DNA of 64,000 bases from Propionivibrio hellwigii (GCF_041770905.1 NZ_JBEUWX010000001.1:310001-374000); one strand, 5' to 3'. Numbered from the stretch's first letter, positions 17,201 to 27,576 are shown. Numbers and translations: made by a program. Notes: generated by a model not told the origin, from the letters alone.

Positions 17201-18481
17201 TCGGCCGCCGGTTTGATGCCCAATGCCGTCAGCCTCGCCACCCCGGAGCTGCGCGCTTTTGGCCGTCTTCTGAACGACGTGTCGCTGAATGCCGAGGCGG
17301 CGTCCGGACAGTGGCGGCTGCATCTCGATTCGCGCCAGGCCGGCGGCGAGATTCGTTGGGACGGCGCTGGTCGCGGCAAGCTGACGGCACGCCTGAAGCA
17401 ATTGATCATCGATCCGGAAGAAAGTGAAAACGCAGTGACGGACGAGGAAAAGGAGGCGATGAAGGAATTGCCGGCGCTCGACGTCGTGGCTGAGGATTTC
17501 CGTTTTGGCAAGCGCCGCTTTGGCCGGCTCGAACTGCAGGCGGTCAATGCCGGAGAAGCCTGGGACCTCAATAAGGTGCAGATGAATGCGCCGCATGGCA
17601 TCCTGACGGGCAAAGGGCAGTGGCGGATGACGCCGGGGCTGGGGCGGACGCATCTGAATTTCACGCTCAATAGCGATGATGTCGGCAAACTGCTTGACCA
17701 GCTCGGCTATGTTGGCATGATCAGCGGCGGCACGGCGAAGCTGGCGGGGCGGCTGGACTGGCCCGGCGCGCCGACGGGGTTCGAGTTGGCCGCTCTCGAC
17801 GGCGCCTTGTCGCTGGAAGCCGGACGCGGCCAGTTTCTCAAGGTCAAGCCGGGCGCCGGGCGCCTGCTCGGGTTGATCAGCCTGCAAAGCTTGCCGCGCC
17901 GCATCTCGCTCGATTTCCGCGATGTCTTCAGCGCCGGTTTTGCCTTTGACAGCATCGCCGGCGATCTCGCCCTGAAGGGCGGTGTCATGCGCACCGAGCG
18001 TTTGCAGATCGACGGGCCGGCGGCGCGTGTGCTCATGCGCGGCGAGACTGACCTCAAGCGCGAGACGCAGCGCTTGTTCGTGACTGTACAGCCGGAACTG
18101 GGGACGACGGCGGCGCTGGGCGTGGCGCTGGTCAATCCGGTGGCGGGCGTGGCGACGCTGTTGGCGAACAAACTGTTGCAGGATCCGCTGAACCAGATGT
18201 TCGGCTTCGATTATCTGGTGACCGGCAGCTGGGACGACCCCATGGTCGAAAAGCTGGGGCGGCAGGCGGCCAAAACGGCGGCTGATGCCGCGGGCAAGGA
18301 TGCCGTCGGAGAAAAAAACGGGCATGAGAACGCAGCGGCCGCCAATGGCGGGGCGGCCGGTCATGCGGTTCATGAGGCCGCTGATGGCGCGGCGCCGGCG
18401 CCCCTCACCGATTCGGCACAACCTGCATCTAATCCTGCCGCCCACGACACGGAGACGAAAGACGATGCCGCACATGAATGA
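14222..18481 (+). CDS. yhdP: YhdP-family AsmA-like envelope protein
   Basis: 1419 residues, close to the length of the YhdP/TIGR02099 family. The N-terminus has a membrane anchor (FWIVYFSFVALVLALRY, about residues 40-56), then a very long periplasmic part with repeated beta-rich AsmA/DUF3971 segments, and an AsmA-like C-terminal domain before a disordered Ala/Glu/Asp-rich tail. In E. coli YhdP is one of the AsmA-like proteins bridging the envelope and moving phospholipid to the outer membrane; that role is inferred here. The ATG at 14222 has AGAGG six bases upstream; an in-frame TTG at 14189 is less likely. It overlaps the nitrilase gene by 17 bp, and the yhdP-nitrilase-tldD order is conserved in related bacteria. 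Confidence 0.92.
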   Translation: MPRGFVHSLQQRLAGAFPWMARLRASTAVRRFGCALWWTFWIVYFSFVALVLALRYSILPNIEAYRPSIERLAGRALGQTVSIGRIEASWDGINPDFDLFDVRVLDAEGRPALAFSRVEAVVSWLSVPSGTLKLRLLRIDQPTLNLRRDADGRFFIAGIALADDEASGSAFSDWVFAQRRIRIHDATLIWEDALRQAPALRLEALNFGLDNFGRRRRFGLTAQPPAALASHIDIRGDFSGSDIDRLDDWKGHIFTEIDYVDLAAWRQWIDYPLTLLRGQGALRLWAGIKRGALREMTADLLLRDVAMQLHTELPMLALTEASGRVSVQRTDRGIVASGSKLALMTASQPTLAAEAAASEAADSGTDAAAGVRIAPMDFRLAWNTDAQGNNASGSLTANQIDLGALSQLTAYLPLAADVRQFLATYHPRGQLSGLDARWQGDAVAGNLKTYALESRFQRLALNAQGDLPGFAGLSGEASVNEKGGHLTLDSTRASIDLLGVFPVARTELERLDAQARWTLGEAGLDVDLTRLAFANAEAAGSAAGVYRKQGEGPGYIDLKATLTHADARAVWRYIPHTVGDATRNWLRDSLISGKAGEAKLTLKGNLADFPFLDPAKGQFLVTVKAEDVVLDYANGWPRIEHIYGNLRFAGAGMVVDAQRGTILGAKLGATRAEIPDLDLDTPVIEITGQAEGPTAEFLKFIDQSPVAERIDRFTEGMRASGNGHLDIALKIPLDEQQLNEAKIKGEYRFQNNTVSVDTALPPLRQVNGSIRFSGSELNLPEIRASLFGGPLSIKGGLQKDGRVLITLNGTANVDQLRQPNGAGAPVKRPGRQNKAQGEAAEAQDGQGAESFPLLAHLSGSAAYRGEVRINKRDADLVINSSLTGLRSTLPEPFGKAANESLPLRFEKRILTADAAGTMRDQLLASLGQKLSFQAIRRRQGGSFVVERAALGIGRAQALPDKGFIVGVSASRIDLDLWRTLFQTDSGGNAQSGQSAAGLMPNAVSLATPELRAFGRLLNDVSLNAEAASGQWRLHLDSRQAGGEIRWDGAGRGKLTARLKQLIIDPEESENAVTDEEKEAMKELPALDVVAEDFRFGKRRFGRLELQAVNAGEAWDLNKVQMNAPHGILTGKGQWRMTPGLGRTHLNFTLNSDDVGKLLDQLGYVGMISGGTAKLAGRLDWPGAPTGFELAALDGALSLEAGRGQFLKVKPGAGRLLGLISLQSLPRRISLDFRDVFSAGFAFDSIAGDLALKGGVMRTERLQIDGPAARVLMRGETDLKRETQRLFVTVQPELGTTAALGVALVNPVAGVATLLANKLLQDPLNQMFGFDYLVTGSWDDPMVEKLGRQAAKTAADAAGKDAVGEKNGHENAAAANGGAAGHAVHEAADGAAPAPLTDSAQPASNPAAHDTETKDDAAHE

Positions 18482-19313
18482 AGGGGCGGGCGCCGCCACA
18501 ACAGACGCTACCGTAAAGTTCCGCCTGGCGGCCATCCAGATGGTGTCTACGCCGCGGGTTGACGAAAATCTGGCGGTGGCTGACCGCCTGCTCGCCGAGG
18601 CGGCGGCGCAAGGCGCGCGGCTGGCGGTTCTGCCGGAATACTTTGCCGTCATGGGCATGCGCGAGCGCGACAAGCTCGCGCTGCGCGAGCCGGACGGCCG
18701 GGGGGTGATCCAGGACTTTCTGCGCGAAGCCGCACGCCGCCACGGTCTCTGGCTGGTTGGCGGCTCGCTGCCGCTGGCCGCTTCGCATCCGGATAAGGTG
18801 CTCAATACCTGTCTGGTGTTTAATCCGCAAGGCGAGCGGGTGGCGCGCTACGACAAGATTCATCTGTTCGGTTTTGAGCAAAACGGCGAACGTTACGATG
18901 AAAGCGCTTCGATCGAGGCCGGCCGGCAGCCGGTGGCTTTCGAGGCGCCGTGCGGTCGTGTCGGATTGAGCATCTGTTACGACCTTCGTTTCCCCGAGCT
19001 GTATCGGCGTTTGGGCGTCGTCAGCCTGATCGTAGTGCCGGCAGCCTTTACCGAAACGACCGGCCGGGCGCACTGGGAAGTGCTGCTGCGCGCCCGCGCC
19101 ATCGAAAACCAGTGTTATGTACTGGCCGCTGCGCAGGGCGGACAACATGAAAACGGGCGCGAAACGCACGGCAACAGCCTGCTGATTGATCCGTGGGGCG
19201 TGACGCTGGCGCGGCGCGACAAGGGAGAAGGCGTCGTGGTCGGCGATCTCGATCCGGCGCGTCTGGCCGATGTGCGCGCCAGCCTGCCGGCGCTCCAGCA
19301 TCGGGTGATGTGA
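18465..19313 (+). CDS. Carbon-nitrogen hydrolase (nitrilase superfamily, Nit-type amidase)
   Basis: 282 residues. The Glu-Lys-Cys triad is readable: E58 in VLPEYFAV, K131 in YDKIHLF and C171 in SICYDLRFPELY. The last wording matches the Nit1/Nit2 branch, which hydrolyses deaminated glutathione or omega-amides (metabolite repair) rather than nitriles. The enzyme should be cytosolic. The start at 18465 lies within the end of yhdP and has GGAGA nine bases upstream; a second ATG at 18474 is possible. Its position between yhdP and tldD implies co-transcription, though no functional link is known. Confidence 0.88.
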   Translation: MPHMNEGAGAATTDATVKFRLAAIQMVSTPRVDENLAVADRLLAEAAAQGARLAVLPEYFAVMGMRERDKLALREPDGRGVIQDFLREAARRHGLWLVGGSLPLAASHPDKVLNTCLVFNPQGERVARYDKIHLFGFEQNGERYDESASIEAGRQPVAFEAPCGRVGLSICYDLRFPELYRRLGVVSLIVVPAAFTETTGRAHWEVLLRARAIENQCYVLAAAQGGQHENGRETHGNSLLIDPWGVTLARRDKGEGVVVGDLDPARLADVRASLPALQHRVM

Positions 19314-19386
19314 CTGGCGGCGATCCGTGTCGGCGGATTGGGACATAGACAGAAAGAAGACAGAAGACTGGATAACGAGGAAGGTA

Positions 19387-20898
<1,512 letters not shown>

Positions 20899-21028
20899 GG
20901 CGTAAGACGTAAGACGTAAAAGCCGGTCAGAGTGCCGGCAGATGGCAGATGGTCGCTGATGGGTTGGTGTTGACGGTGCTGCGCCAGGCGGTCTCCGCCG
21001 GCGCAGCTTGCCTGGCAGGAAGGCGCTG

Positions 21029-22453
21029 ATGAATTACGAACTCTTGTTTGATGCTGCAGCCGGAAAAACGGTGGCGCTGGCGATCATCGGTGTGGCCGGT
21101 TTTAACCACTCGCTTTTTTATTACGCGGCGCGGAGCGACAGGTTGAGCATTCGCGTGCTGTGCGGGCGGAATGTGCACAAGTGCGTGGCGGCTTACCGTG
21201 CGCTCGGCATTGCGGAAGAACGGATTGCCGTGTGCGAAAGCTATGCGGCGGGGATGAAAGCGTATCAGGCCGGGCTTTTTCTGGTGTTTGGCGATGCGCT
21301 GCTTGCCATGCGCATGCCCTTCGATGTGGTGATTGAAGGCACCGGCAAGCCGGAAGCGGCGGCAGCGCACGTCCTGGCCGCCATTGAAAACGGTAAGCAT
21401 GTGGTCATGGTGACCAAGGAATCCGACTCGGTGGCGGGGCCGCTGTTCGCCCGCAAGGCGCGGGAAAAAGGCGTCGTCTACTCGCTGGCCGAAGGAGACC
21501 AGCCATCGCTGCTGATTGGTTTGTACACCTGGGCGCGCACAGCCGGGCTGACGGTGTTGAGCATCGGCAAGGCGAGTGAATACGATTTCATCTACGATCC
21601 GAAGACCGGCTCGATATGCGTCAATGGCCAGGAAATCGCCGTGCCGGATTTTGATGCCGTCTGGGCGCTGGGCGAGGATTGCCGTGCGACACTGGCGCGG
21701 CGGAGTCAGATGCTGTCCGCGGTCAGGCAGCGGGCGATCCCCGACCTGACCGAGATGGGCATCGTGCTCAACCATCTGGAGGGCTTTGCGCCGGATGTGC
21801 CGGCCTTTTACTGCCCGATCGCGCGTGCCGTCGAAATTCCCGATCTCATGTGCGCTGAACGCGATGGCGGGATTTTTGCGGATAACGGGCGCATCGACGT
21901 CGTCAACCTGCTCCGCCGCGAGGACGAACAGAGCCTGTGCGGCGGTGTGTATGTCGTCGTGGCGTGTGATGATGAGGCCACCTGGCGGGTGCTGAAGGAA
22001 AAAGGCGTTCCCGTCAGCCGCAACGGCAAGACCGCGCTGGTTTATTACCCAGCGCATTATCTTGGCTTTGAGGCGATCTTCAGTATCTTGTCTTGCGCGC
22101 TGCTTGGTATGCCGACCAGTACCCGTCATCCGCGGCCGCGTTACGATGTTGTTGCGCGCGTGACGGCGCCGCTCCGGCGGGGAACGGTGTTCGCGGCGCA
22201 AGGGCATCATCATGAAATTGCCGGCCTGGAAGGTATTTTGCTGCCGGCCGAGCCGATCGCCGGAAATCGCCAGCTGCCGTTCTACCTTGCCGATGGCGCG
22301 CAGCTCAAATGTGACGTCCGGCCCGGGCAACTGCTGACGGCTGATATGCTCGAAATACCAGGCGATCCATTGCTCTGGAGGCTGCGCAGGGAACAGGATG
22401 CGCTCTTCTTTACGTGTGAATTTGAGGGAGCACGCGCGCCGAATTTCCCGTAA
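21029..22453 (+). CDS. NAD(P)-dependent oxidoreductase with homoserine-dehydrogenase-like and SAF domains
   Basis: 474 residues. The N-terminal half has a Rossmann fold beginning IIGVAGFNHSLFYYAAR, then VVIEGTGKPEAAAAH and HVVMVTKESD, as in homoserine-dehydrogenase-like proteins. The last 120 residues (from YDVVARVTAPLRRGTVF to VRPGQLLTADML) look like a SAF domain, known from sialic acid synthases and altronate dehydratases. Proteins of this architecture are usually linked to sugar-acid or polyol catabolism, but the substrate here is unknown. The ATG at 21029 has AGGAAGG just upstream. It stands alone, with non-coding DNA on both sides. Confidence 0.75.
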   Translation: MNYELLFDAAAGKTVALAIIGVAGFNHSLFYYAARSDRLSIRVLCGRNVHKCVAAYRALGIAEERIAVCESYAAGMKAYQAGLFLVFGDALLAMRMPFDVVIEGTGKPEAAAAHVLAAIENGKHVVMVTKESDSVAGPLFARKAREKGVVYSLAEGDQPSLLIGLYTWARTAGLTVLSIGKASEYDFIYDPKTGSICVNGQEIAVPDFDAVWALGEDCRATLARRSQMLSAVRQRAIPDLTEMGIVLNHLEGFAPDVPAFYCPIARAVEIPDLMCAERDGGIFADNGRIDVVNLLRREDEQSLCGGVYVVVACDDEATWRVLKEKGVPVSRNGKTALVYYPAHYLGFEAIFSILSCALLGMPTSTRHPRPRYDVVARVTAPLRRGTVFAAQGHHHEIAGLEGILLPAEPIAGNRQLPFYLADGAQLKCDVRPGQLLTADMLEIPGDPLLWRLRREQDALFFTCEFEGARAPNFP

Positions 22454-22944
22454 AACGAGGGCGTCACCTGCAACAATCTGCCGCGTAGTTGATGGCGCCC
22501 AGGATCCGCACGCTCATTGACGGGGCGCTGGATCACTTCAATGCCTGCCGAGCAAGGTGCCGGGGGGGTGTCCAGCGCGGCATTGCGATTGCGGCGGGCA
22601 GGGCAAAAATGTCTTCTCCGTGCATCGCGCAATGCGTGTCGCCGCAAGCCACGCGTTAACCGGGGTTGCAGACCGTGGCATGCAAGCCGGCAGCGGGTTC
22701 TCATGCGGCGAATAATGCGGGTTCGGGGTGTGCCTTTTCGGCTTTCTGGACGGATGGCGCATGAAAAAATTTGTCCGCTTCCACACGCATTTTTTGACCC
22801 TAAAAGCAAAGATCAGGCGGTGTAGTGCGCTGGATGGCGGTGGACTGCATGTCTGTAATTTACAAATACAAGTGTTTACGTTTGAATTTTTTTGTTTTAT
22901 ATTTGATGCAAAATTATCTGAAATAAATACTAATGAGGACAAAT
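22454..22944. other. Gene-free interval before the PspA/flotillin operon
   Basis: About 490 bp without a convincing gene. The left part is GC-rich with short broken frames; the last 90 bases turn AT-rich (TTTACGTTTGAA then TATATTTGATG) and probably hold the promoter of the next operon, although no textbook -35/-10 pair stands out. Confidence 0.5.
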
Positions 22945-23469
22945 ATGGCGCAGATGCAGACGCTTTCAATTCGATTGCCGGATGAGGATTTTCAGTGGTT
23001 ATTGTCGGCACGTCCGGAAACGGGTAAAACGCCGAGTGAAAAGCTGCGTGCTTTGGTTGCCGGCAGTCGTCAACAGGATGTGGAACGCGCGGATCCGGAG
23101 ATGTGCGCTGAGTCGATGAAAGGATTGGTGCAGGCGCTGGTAAATTCGGTGGCCGTCTGGGAGCGCCGTAGTATGCGGCATTCGGAACTGGTCGGTGCGG
23201 TGCTGGAAACCGTGCCGCAGCTGATGGCGATTCTGGCTTCATCAATGCCTGTCAGCGAAACGGCGGAGGCGGGCGAAACGATGGCAAAAGAACTGGAGGC
23301 GGCGCTCGCCCAGCAATGCTTCCGCTTGCTGACGCGGATTTTGCGTGCGGCGGTGACTTCTGCGCCGGAAGTTTACGAGCGGGAATCCATCGAACGCTAT
23401 CTGCCGGGCATCGTCGAAATTATGGAAATCATTGCAACCCGTAGAGAGAAGGAGCGTAAAAATGGCTGA
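22945..23469 (+). CDS. Hypothetical protein, first gene of the PspA/flotillin operon (possible ribbon-helix-helix N-terminus)
   Basis: 174 residues, family not recognised. The first 40 residues, MAQMQTLSIRLPDEDFQWLL then KTPSEKLRALVAG, look like a short beta strand plus two helices, reminiscent of ribbon-helix-helix DNA-binding proteins. The rest is predicted mostly helical. The ATG at 22945 has GAGGA five bases upstream; an ATG at 22933 is too close to it. Its stop overlaps the pspA-like start by 8 bp, so the genes are coupled. It could be an operon regulator or a PspA partner. Confidence 0.7.
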   Translation: MAQMQTLSIRLPDEDFQWLLSARPETGKTPSEKLRALVAGSRQQDVERADPEMCAESMKGLVQALVNSVAVWERRSMRHSELVGAVLETVPQLMAILASSMPVSETAEAGETMAKELEAALAQQCFRLLTRILRAAVTSAPEVYERESIERYLPGIVEIMEIIATRREKERKNG

Positions 23470-24163
23470 CAGCATTACAACCCGTATTTCCCGTCTGATT
23501 GCCGGCGGTGCGCATGCCTTGCTTGATCGTGCCGAAAATCTGGCGCCGGAAGCGTCGATGATGCAATCGATACGCGAAATCGAACAGGTTGCCGATGAGG
23601 TTCGCGGCGATTTGGGTCGGGCTGAAGCCGGAAAACACCTGGCATTGAGCCAGATGGCGCGCCTGAACACCGAGCATGAAACACTCTCTGCCCAGATTGA
23701 CGCCGCTTTGGCAAATGGCCGTGAAGATCTGGCGCGAACGGCGATTGGCCGCCAGGCGGATATTGAAGATTTGCTGCCAGTGTTGCAGAAAAATTTCGAT
23801 GAGCAGTCTGACCAGGCAAAAGAGCTGGAGAGTTATGTCGTTGCGCTGCTTGCCAAAAAACGTGAATTGGAACAACTGCTTGCTGATTATCATGCGCGTC
23901 TGGGCCGTGCGCCTTCAGCGGCGGATGTTGTGGAAACCCGTGATGACGGATACGGACGTCAGATGCGCGCGGACGGCGCGGCGGCTGCATTTGGCCGGGT
24001 ATTGGGGCGTCAGACCGGGGCGACCGGGCTGACCTCCGGGCTGGTGGGGGATGCGGGCAGACTCAAGGAAATCGCCGAACTGCAACGCAAGCATCGGATC
24101 AGTGAGCGTCTGGCAACGATCAAGGCGGCCAAGGCGCTGCCGGATGCGTCTGTACCGGATTGA
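23462..24163 (+). CDS. PspA/IM30 (ESCRT-III-like) family protein
   Basis: 233 residues, nearly all helical with long coiled coils from about 40 to 150, and a conserved ENLAPEASMMQSIREIE segment typical of PspA/IM30. Such proteins polymerise on damaged inner membrane and support its integrity. The N-terminal amphipathic helix (ITTRISRLIAGGAHALLDRA) would bind lipid. The upstream gene overlaps by 8 bp; a YqiJ-like gene follows after 17 bp. The linkage to YqiJ- and flotillin-type proteins supports a membrane-repair role over classic psp regulation; there is no pspF. Confidence 0.85.
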   Translation: MADSITTRISRLIAGGAHALLDRAENLAPEASMMQSIREIEQVADEVRGDLGRAEAGKHLALSQMARLNTEHETLSAQIDAALANGREDLARTAIGRQADIEDLLPVLQKNFDEQSDQAKELESYVVALLAKKRELEQLLADYHARLGRAPSAADVVETRDDGYGRQMRADGAAAAFGRVLGRQTGATGLTSGLVGDAGRLKEIAELQRKHRISERLATIKAAKALPDASVPD

Positions 24164-24180
24164 CCTAACCGGAAGTTGCG

Positions 24181-24819
24181 ATGGAACTCTTTTTTGTCCC
24201 GCAATCCTGGCCTTTCCTGCTGGCGCTCATGTTATTGATTGCCCTGGCGGTGATCGAGGGGCTGGCGCTGTTGCTTGGCTTCAGCCTTTCGGGCTGGCTT
24301 GATGATCTGATCCCCGATCCGTCGGCGGGTGAGGGTGGCGATTTCTTCGATTCGTGGCTTGGCTGGCTGCATGTTGGCGAGGTGCCAGTGTTGATTATTT
24401 TCGCCATCTTGCTGACGTCGTTCTCGGTGTTTGGCTTTGTGCTCAATGGCCTCGTTCAGGCAGTGTTTGGCTTCTATTTGCCGAGTTTCGTCGCGGCGGT
24501 CGCCGCCTTTTGCGGCGCCCTGCCGGTCGTGCGCGTTTCTGCCGCAGCCATTGCCCGCCTCGTCCCCTACGACGAAAGTAGCGCCGAGCCGCTGGAAAAT
24601 CTGGTCGGGCATGTGGCGGTCATCATCAACGGCACAGCGCGCAAAGGGTATCCTGCGCAGGCGCGGGTCAAGAATGCACACGGCCGGACGCTCTATGTCC
24701 ATGTCGAGCCGGATGGCGAAGATGTTTCACTCAATTCCGGTGAATCGGTGCTGCTGGTTAAACAGATTTCCGGTTCGCGTTTTCTGGCGATTGCCAATCC
24801 GCATCCGGAGTTGTTGTAA
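24181..24819 (+). CDS. YqiJ-like membrane protein with OB-fold domain
   Basis: 212 residues. Three or four hydrophobic segments cover about 10-38, 66-92 and 95-122, followed by a soluble C-terminal domain (about 140-205) with the beta-rich pattern of an OB fold, as in YqiJ/NfeD-type partners of flotillins: GHVAVIINGTARKGYPAQA, LYVHVEPDGE, SVLLVKQIS. In E. coli yqiJ lies before yqiK as here. It would sit in the inner membrane with the OB domain in the cytosol and cooperate with the flotillin. 54 bp separate it from the flotillin gene. Confidence 0.82.
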   Translation: MELFFVPQSWPFLLALMLLIALAVIEGLALLLGFSLSGWLDDLIPDPSAGEGGDFFDSWLGWLHVGEVPVLIIFAILLTSFSVFGFVLNGLVQAVFGFYLPSFVAAVAAFCGALPVVRVSAAAIARLVPYDESSAEPLENLVGHVAVIINGTARKGYPAQARVKNAHGRTLYVHVEPDGEDVSLNSGESVLLVKQISGSRFLAIANPHPELL

Positions 24820-24873
24820 CCCCCTGATGCAGGAAAATTTGCGTTGATTTCATAACCAGTTTTTAAGGGAGCT

Positions 24874-26544
24874 ATGATGAATCTCGTCACGATCGTTGTT
24901 CTGGCCGTCGCCATTCTCGTCGGCCTGCTGCTTGTCGGTTTAGTGCTTTCGCGCCTTTATCAGCGCGCTTCGAAGGAGCTGGCTTTTGTGCGGACGGGGC
25001 TGGGTGGACAAAAGGTCGTCATGGACGGTGGCGCCATTGTGCTTCCGGTCTTCCATGAGATCGTGCACATCAATATGAATACCCTCAAGCTCGAAGCGTC
25101 CCGCGCCGGAGCGGATAGCCTGATTACGCTTGATCGTCTGCGTGTCGACGCCGTCGCAGCCTTCTTTGTGCGCGTCATCCCCAGTTCGGAAGGCGTTGCC
25201 AATGCAGCGCAAACGCTGGGGCAACGAACCATGGCGCCCAATTCGCTGAAGGAGCTGGTCGAAGACAAGTTCGTCGATGCGCTGCGCGCCGCGGCGGTTT
25301 CGATGAGCATGCACCAGTTGCTCGACAAGCGCGCCGATTTCATTCAGGCGGTGCAGAATGCCGTCTCCGAGGATTTGCTGAAAAATGGCCTGGAACTTGA
25401 ATCGGTCAGCCTGACCCGTCTTGACCAGACACCGATCAAATTCTTTGATGCCCAGAACGCTTTTGATGCCGAAGGCCTGACCAAGCTGACGCAACAGACG
25501 CAGCAGCGCGCCAAGGAACGCAACGAAATCGAACAGGATACGTCGGTGGCGATCGCCCAGAAAAACTACGAGGCGACCCAGCTCAAGCTCAATATCGAAA
25601 AAGAAGAGACGTTTGCCACCTTGCAGCAGCAACAAGAGGTGGCAGAGCGCCATGCCCAGCAGGCGGCTGAAGTGGCGGCGGTGACGGCGCAGCGTGAGCG
25701 CGAGGCGAAGCAGGCCAAGATCGACGCCGAACGTTTGGTGCAGGAGGCGGAGGTCGAAAAGGATCGTGCGGTTCAGCAGCGCCAGATTGAGGCCGACCGT
25801 GAAGTGAAGGTAGCGAAGATCGAACAGGAAAAGCGGACGACGCTTGCCGATCAGGACAAACTGATCTCTATCGCCGAGAAATCGAAGGCGCAGTCTGAGG
25901 CCGAAAAGCAGGCCAATGAAGCGCGCGCTTTGGCCGCGCGCGCCGAGGAAGAGGTTAAGACGGCGCGCGAAGTGGCGATTGCCGAGCGCGAAAAGCAGAT
26001 TGCCATCGTCGCTGCTGAGCAGACGGCGCAACAGGGCGCTATCGGCATTCGCATTGCGGCCGAGGCGGAAAAAGATGCCGCAGAAAATCATGCCGAGGCG
26101 GTCAAGATCAAAGCCGAAGCGCAGCAGGTTCAGTATCAGGTCGAGGCCAACGGCATCGAAATGCGCAATGCCGCACTGAATACGCTGGCGGCCGAGCAGA
26201 TTGCCATGCAAATCAAGATGAAGCTGCTCGACGCCTTGCCCGGAATCATTATGGCGTCGGTGAAGCCGATGGAAAAAATCGACGGTATCAAGATTGTGCA
26301 GGTCGACGGCCTGAATCGTGGCGGCCGCGGCGCGGCGGGCGAAGCGGCTTCTACCGGCAGCGGCAATCTTGCCGAGCAGGCGGTTTCGGCGGCGTTGGCT
26401 TATCGTGCGCAGCAGCCGATTCTCGATGCCGTATTAGGCGAGATCGGTATGAAAGGCGGCGATCTCAATGGTCTGGTTGAAGCGGTGCGTCAGGAGATTG
26501 CGCCATCGCCCAAGGAAGACAATTCACCGTCAAAGAAACGCTAG
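24874..26544 (+). CDS. Flotillin-family protein (YqiK-like)
   Basis: 556 residues. A single N-terminal membrane segment (about 4-28) is followed by an SPFH/PHB domain up to about 210 and a long Glu/Ala/Lys/Gln-rich coiled coil (about 215-430) with many EAE and AEAE repeats, then a GMKGGDLNGLV C-terminal region as in YqiK. Flotillins assemble large cages on ordered membrane patches. It is the last gene of a four-gene operon. A perfect 8-bp stem just after the stop may end transcription. Confidence 0.9.
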   Translation: MMNLVTIVVLAVAILVGLLLVGLVLSRLYQRASKELAFVRTGLGGQKVVMDGGAIVLPVFHEIVHINMNTLKLEASRAGADSLITLDRLRVDAVAAFFVRVIPSSEGVANAAQTLGQRTMAPNSLKELVEDKFVDALRAAAVSMSMHQLLDKRADFIQAVQNAVSEDLLKNGLELESVSLTRLDQTPIKFFDAQNAFDAEGLTKLTQQTQQRAKERNEIEQDTSVAIAQKNYEATQLKLNIEKEETFATLQQQQEVAERHAQQAAEVAAVTAQREREAKQAKIDAERLVQEAEVEKDRAVQQRQIEADREVKVAKIEQEKRTTLADQDKLISIAEKSKAQSEAEKQANEARALAARAEEEVKTAREVAIAEREKQIAIVAAEQTAQQGAIGIRIAAEAEKDAAENHAEAVKIKAEAQQVQYQVEANGIEMRNAALNTLAAEQIAMQIKMKLLDALPGIIMASVKPMEKIDGIKIVQVDGLNRGGRGAAGEAASTGSGNLAEQAVSAALAYRAQQPILDAVLGEIGMKGGDLNGLVEAVRQEIAPSPKEDNSPSKKR

Positions 26545-26557
26545 AAGCAATGTAGGC

Positions 26558-26583
26558 CCGGACAGGACACCCATACTGTCCGG
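26558..26583 (+). terminator. Hairpin after the flotillin gene
   Basis: Perfect CCGGACAG/CTGTCCGG stem with a 10-base loop, 14 bp past the stop. No T-run follows, so intrinsic termination is uncertain. The rest of the gap to 26896 shows no gene. Confidence 0.45.
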
Positions 26584-26896
26584 CAAAATTGCAGGCGCTT
26601 TATGCCCGCGCCGTCTCTTGACGATTGTGCGCCCCATTTTCGTCAGAGGTCGGGTCGAGGTGCGCGATTTTACTGTACTGGGAGCGCGCTACTGGATGGT
26701 TCTGGGGCAGGGCCTCGCTTATCCGGCCTATCATAGCCGTGTGCTGCAGCGAATCCACGAGCGCTTTTAGCACATTCCCGAAGGGTTGCCGACTCACAGA
26801 TGCGATTTGATTTTTGCACGCGTTATTTTCCGGATGAAGCGCATTGCCGCCGGCACGGTTGTTGAACCGGCAGGCGGCTTGGGCGCTGTGTCGCCG

Positions 26897-27457
26897 TTAT
26901 GGTTTTGCGGCGGGCTTGTGCTGGACCCAGAGCACGTCGCCGCGGCCGGACGCCCGGTTCAGCGTGCGACCGAGGACGAACATCAGATCGGACAGGCGGT
27001 TGAGGTATTTGCGCGCGTATTCGGAAAGCGGCTCGTTGTTGCCGAGACTGACGACGCGGCGTTCAACGCGGCGGCAAACCGAGCGGACAAGGTGTGCCAG
27101 CGCTGCGGCACGCGTGCCGCCGGGCAGAATGAATTCCTTGAGTGGCGGCAGTTCGGCGTTAAAGTCGGCAACCAGTTGTTCGAGGCGCAGAATGTGCGTC
27201 TCGCCGATGGTGGCATAGCCGGGGATGGAAATTTCACCGCCCAGATCAAACAGATCGTTCTGCACTTGCAGCAAGGGCTGGCGGATGGTTTCCGGCAGAT
27301 CTTCGGCAAGCAGTACGCCCAGCGTCGAGTTGAGTTCATCGACCTCGCCGATGACATCGATGCGCTGGCAGTCTTTGGGGACGCGCGACCCATCGCCGAG
27401 GCCAGTGGTGCCGGCATCGCCGGTACGGGTGACAATTTGTGAGAGACGGTTGCTCAT
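26897..27457 (-). CDS. PduO-type ATP:cob(I)alamin adenosyltransferase
   Basis: 186 residues. The N-terminal ATP-binding signature VTRTGDAGTTGLGDGSRV is intact, followed by DVIGEVDELNSTLG. Later RRVERRVVSL and YLNRLSDLMFVLGRTLN complete the PduO-type fold. It adenosylates cobalamin to coenzyme B12 in the cytosol. No other B12 gene is in the window, so it probably serves salvage. I looked for a cobalamin riboswitch in the 120-bp space before the divergent phosphatase and saw none. Confidence 0.92.
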   Translation of the reverse strand: MSNRLSQIVTRTGDAGTTGLGDGSRVPKDCQRIDVIGEVDELNSTLGVLLAEDLPETIRQPLLQVQNDLFDLGGEISIPGYATIGETHILRLEQLVADFNAELPPLKEFILPGGTRAAALAHLVRSVCRRVERRVVSLGNNEPLSEYARKYLNRLSDLMFVLGRTLNRASGRGDVLWVQHKPAAKP

Positions 27458-27576
27458 AGGACTATTCCCAAGGAAAATAGATGGAAGACGGTAGAAAAAA
27501 GCGGTGTCTCATACCGTGATCTGATTATAGCGGAAGGCGTCGGTGCGGATACCGACTCAATGGAATATGCAGGAAG

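Noticed and set aside
13967..18805. Very long reverse-strand frames (808 and 755 codons) under yhdP and the nitrilase gene
   Set aside because: They lie opposite a well-supported gene, are Arg/Gln/His-rich without motifs and arise from the GC bias at third positions.
26600..26812. Small frames in the gap after the flotillin gene
   Set aside because: About 60-65 codons each on opposite strands, without ribosome site or family features.
27458..27576. Cobalamin riboswitch upstream of the adenosyltransferase gene
   Set aside because: Only 120 bp are available and no B12-box-like or long paired structure is visible.
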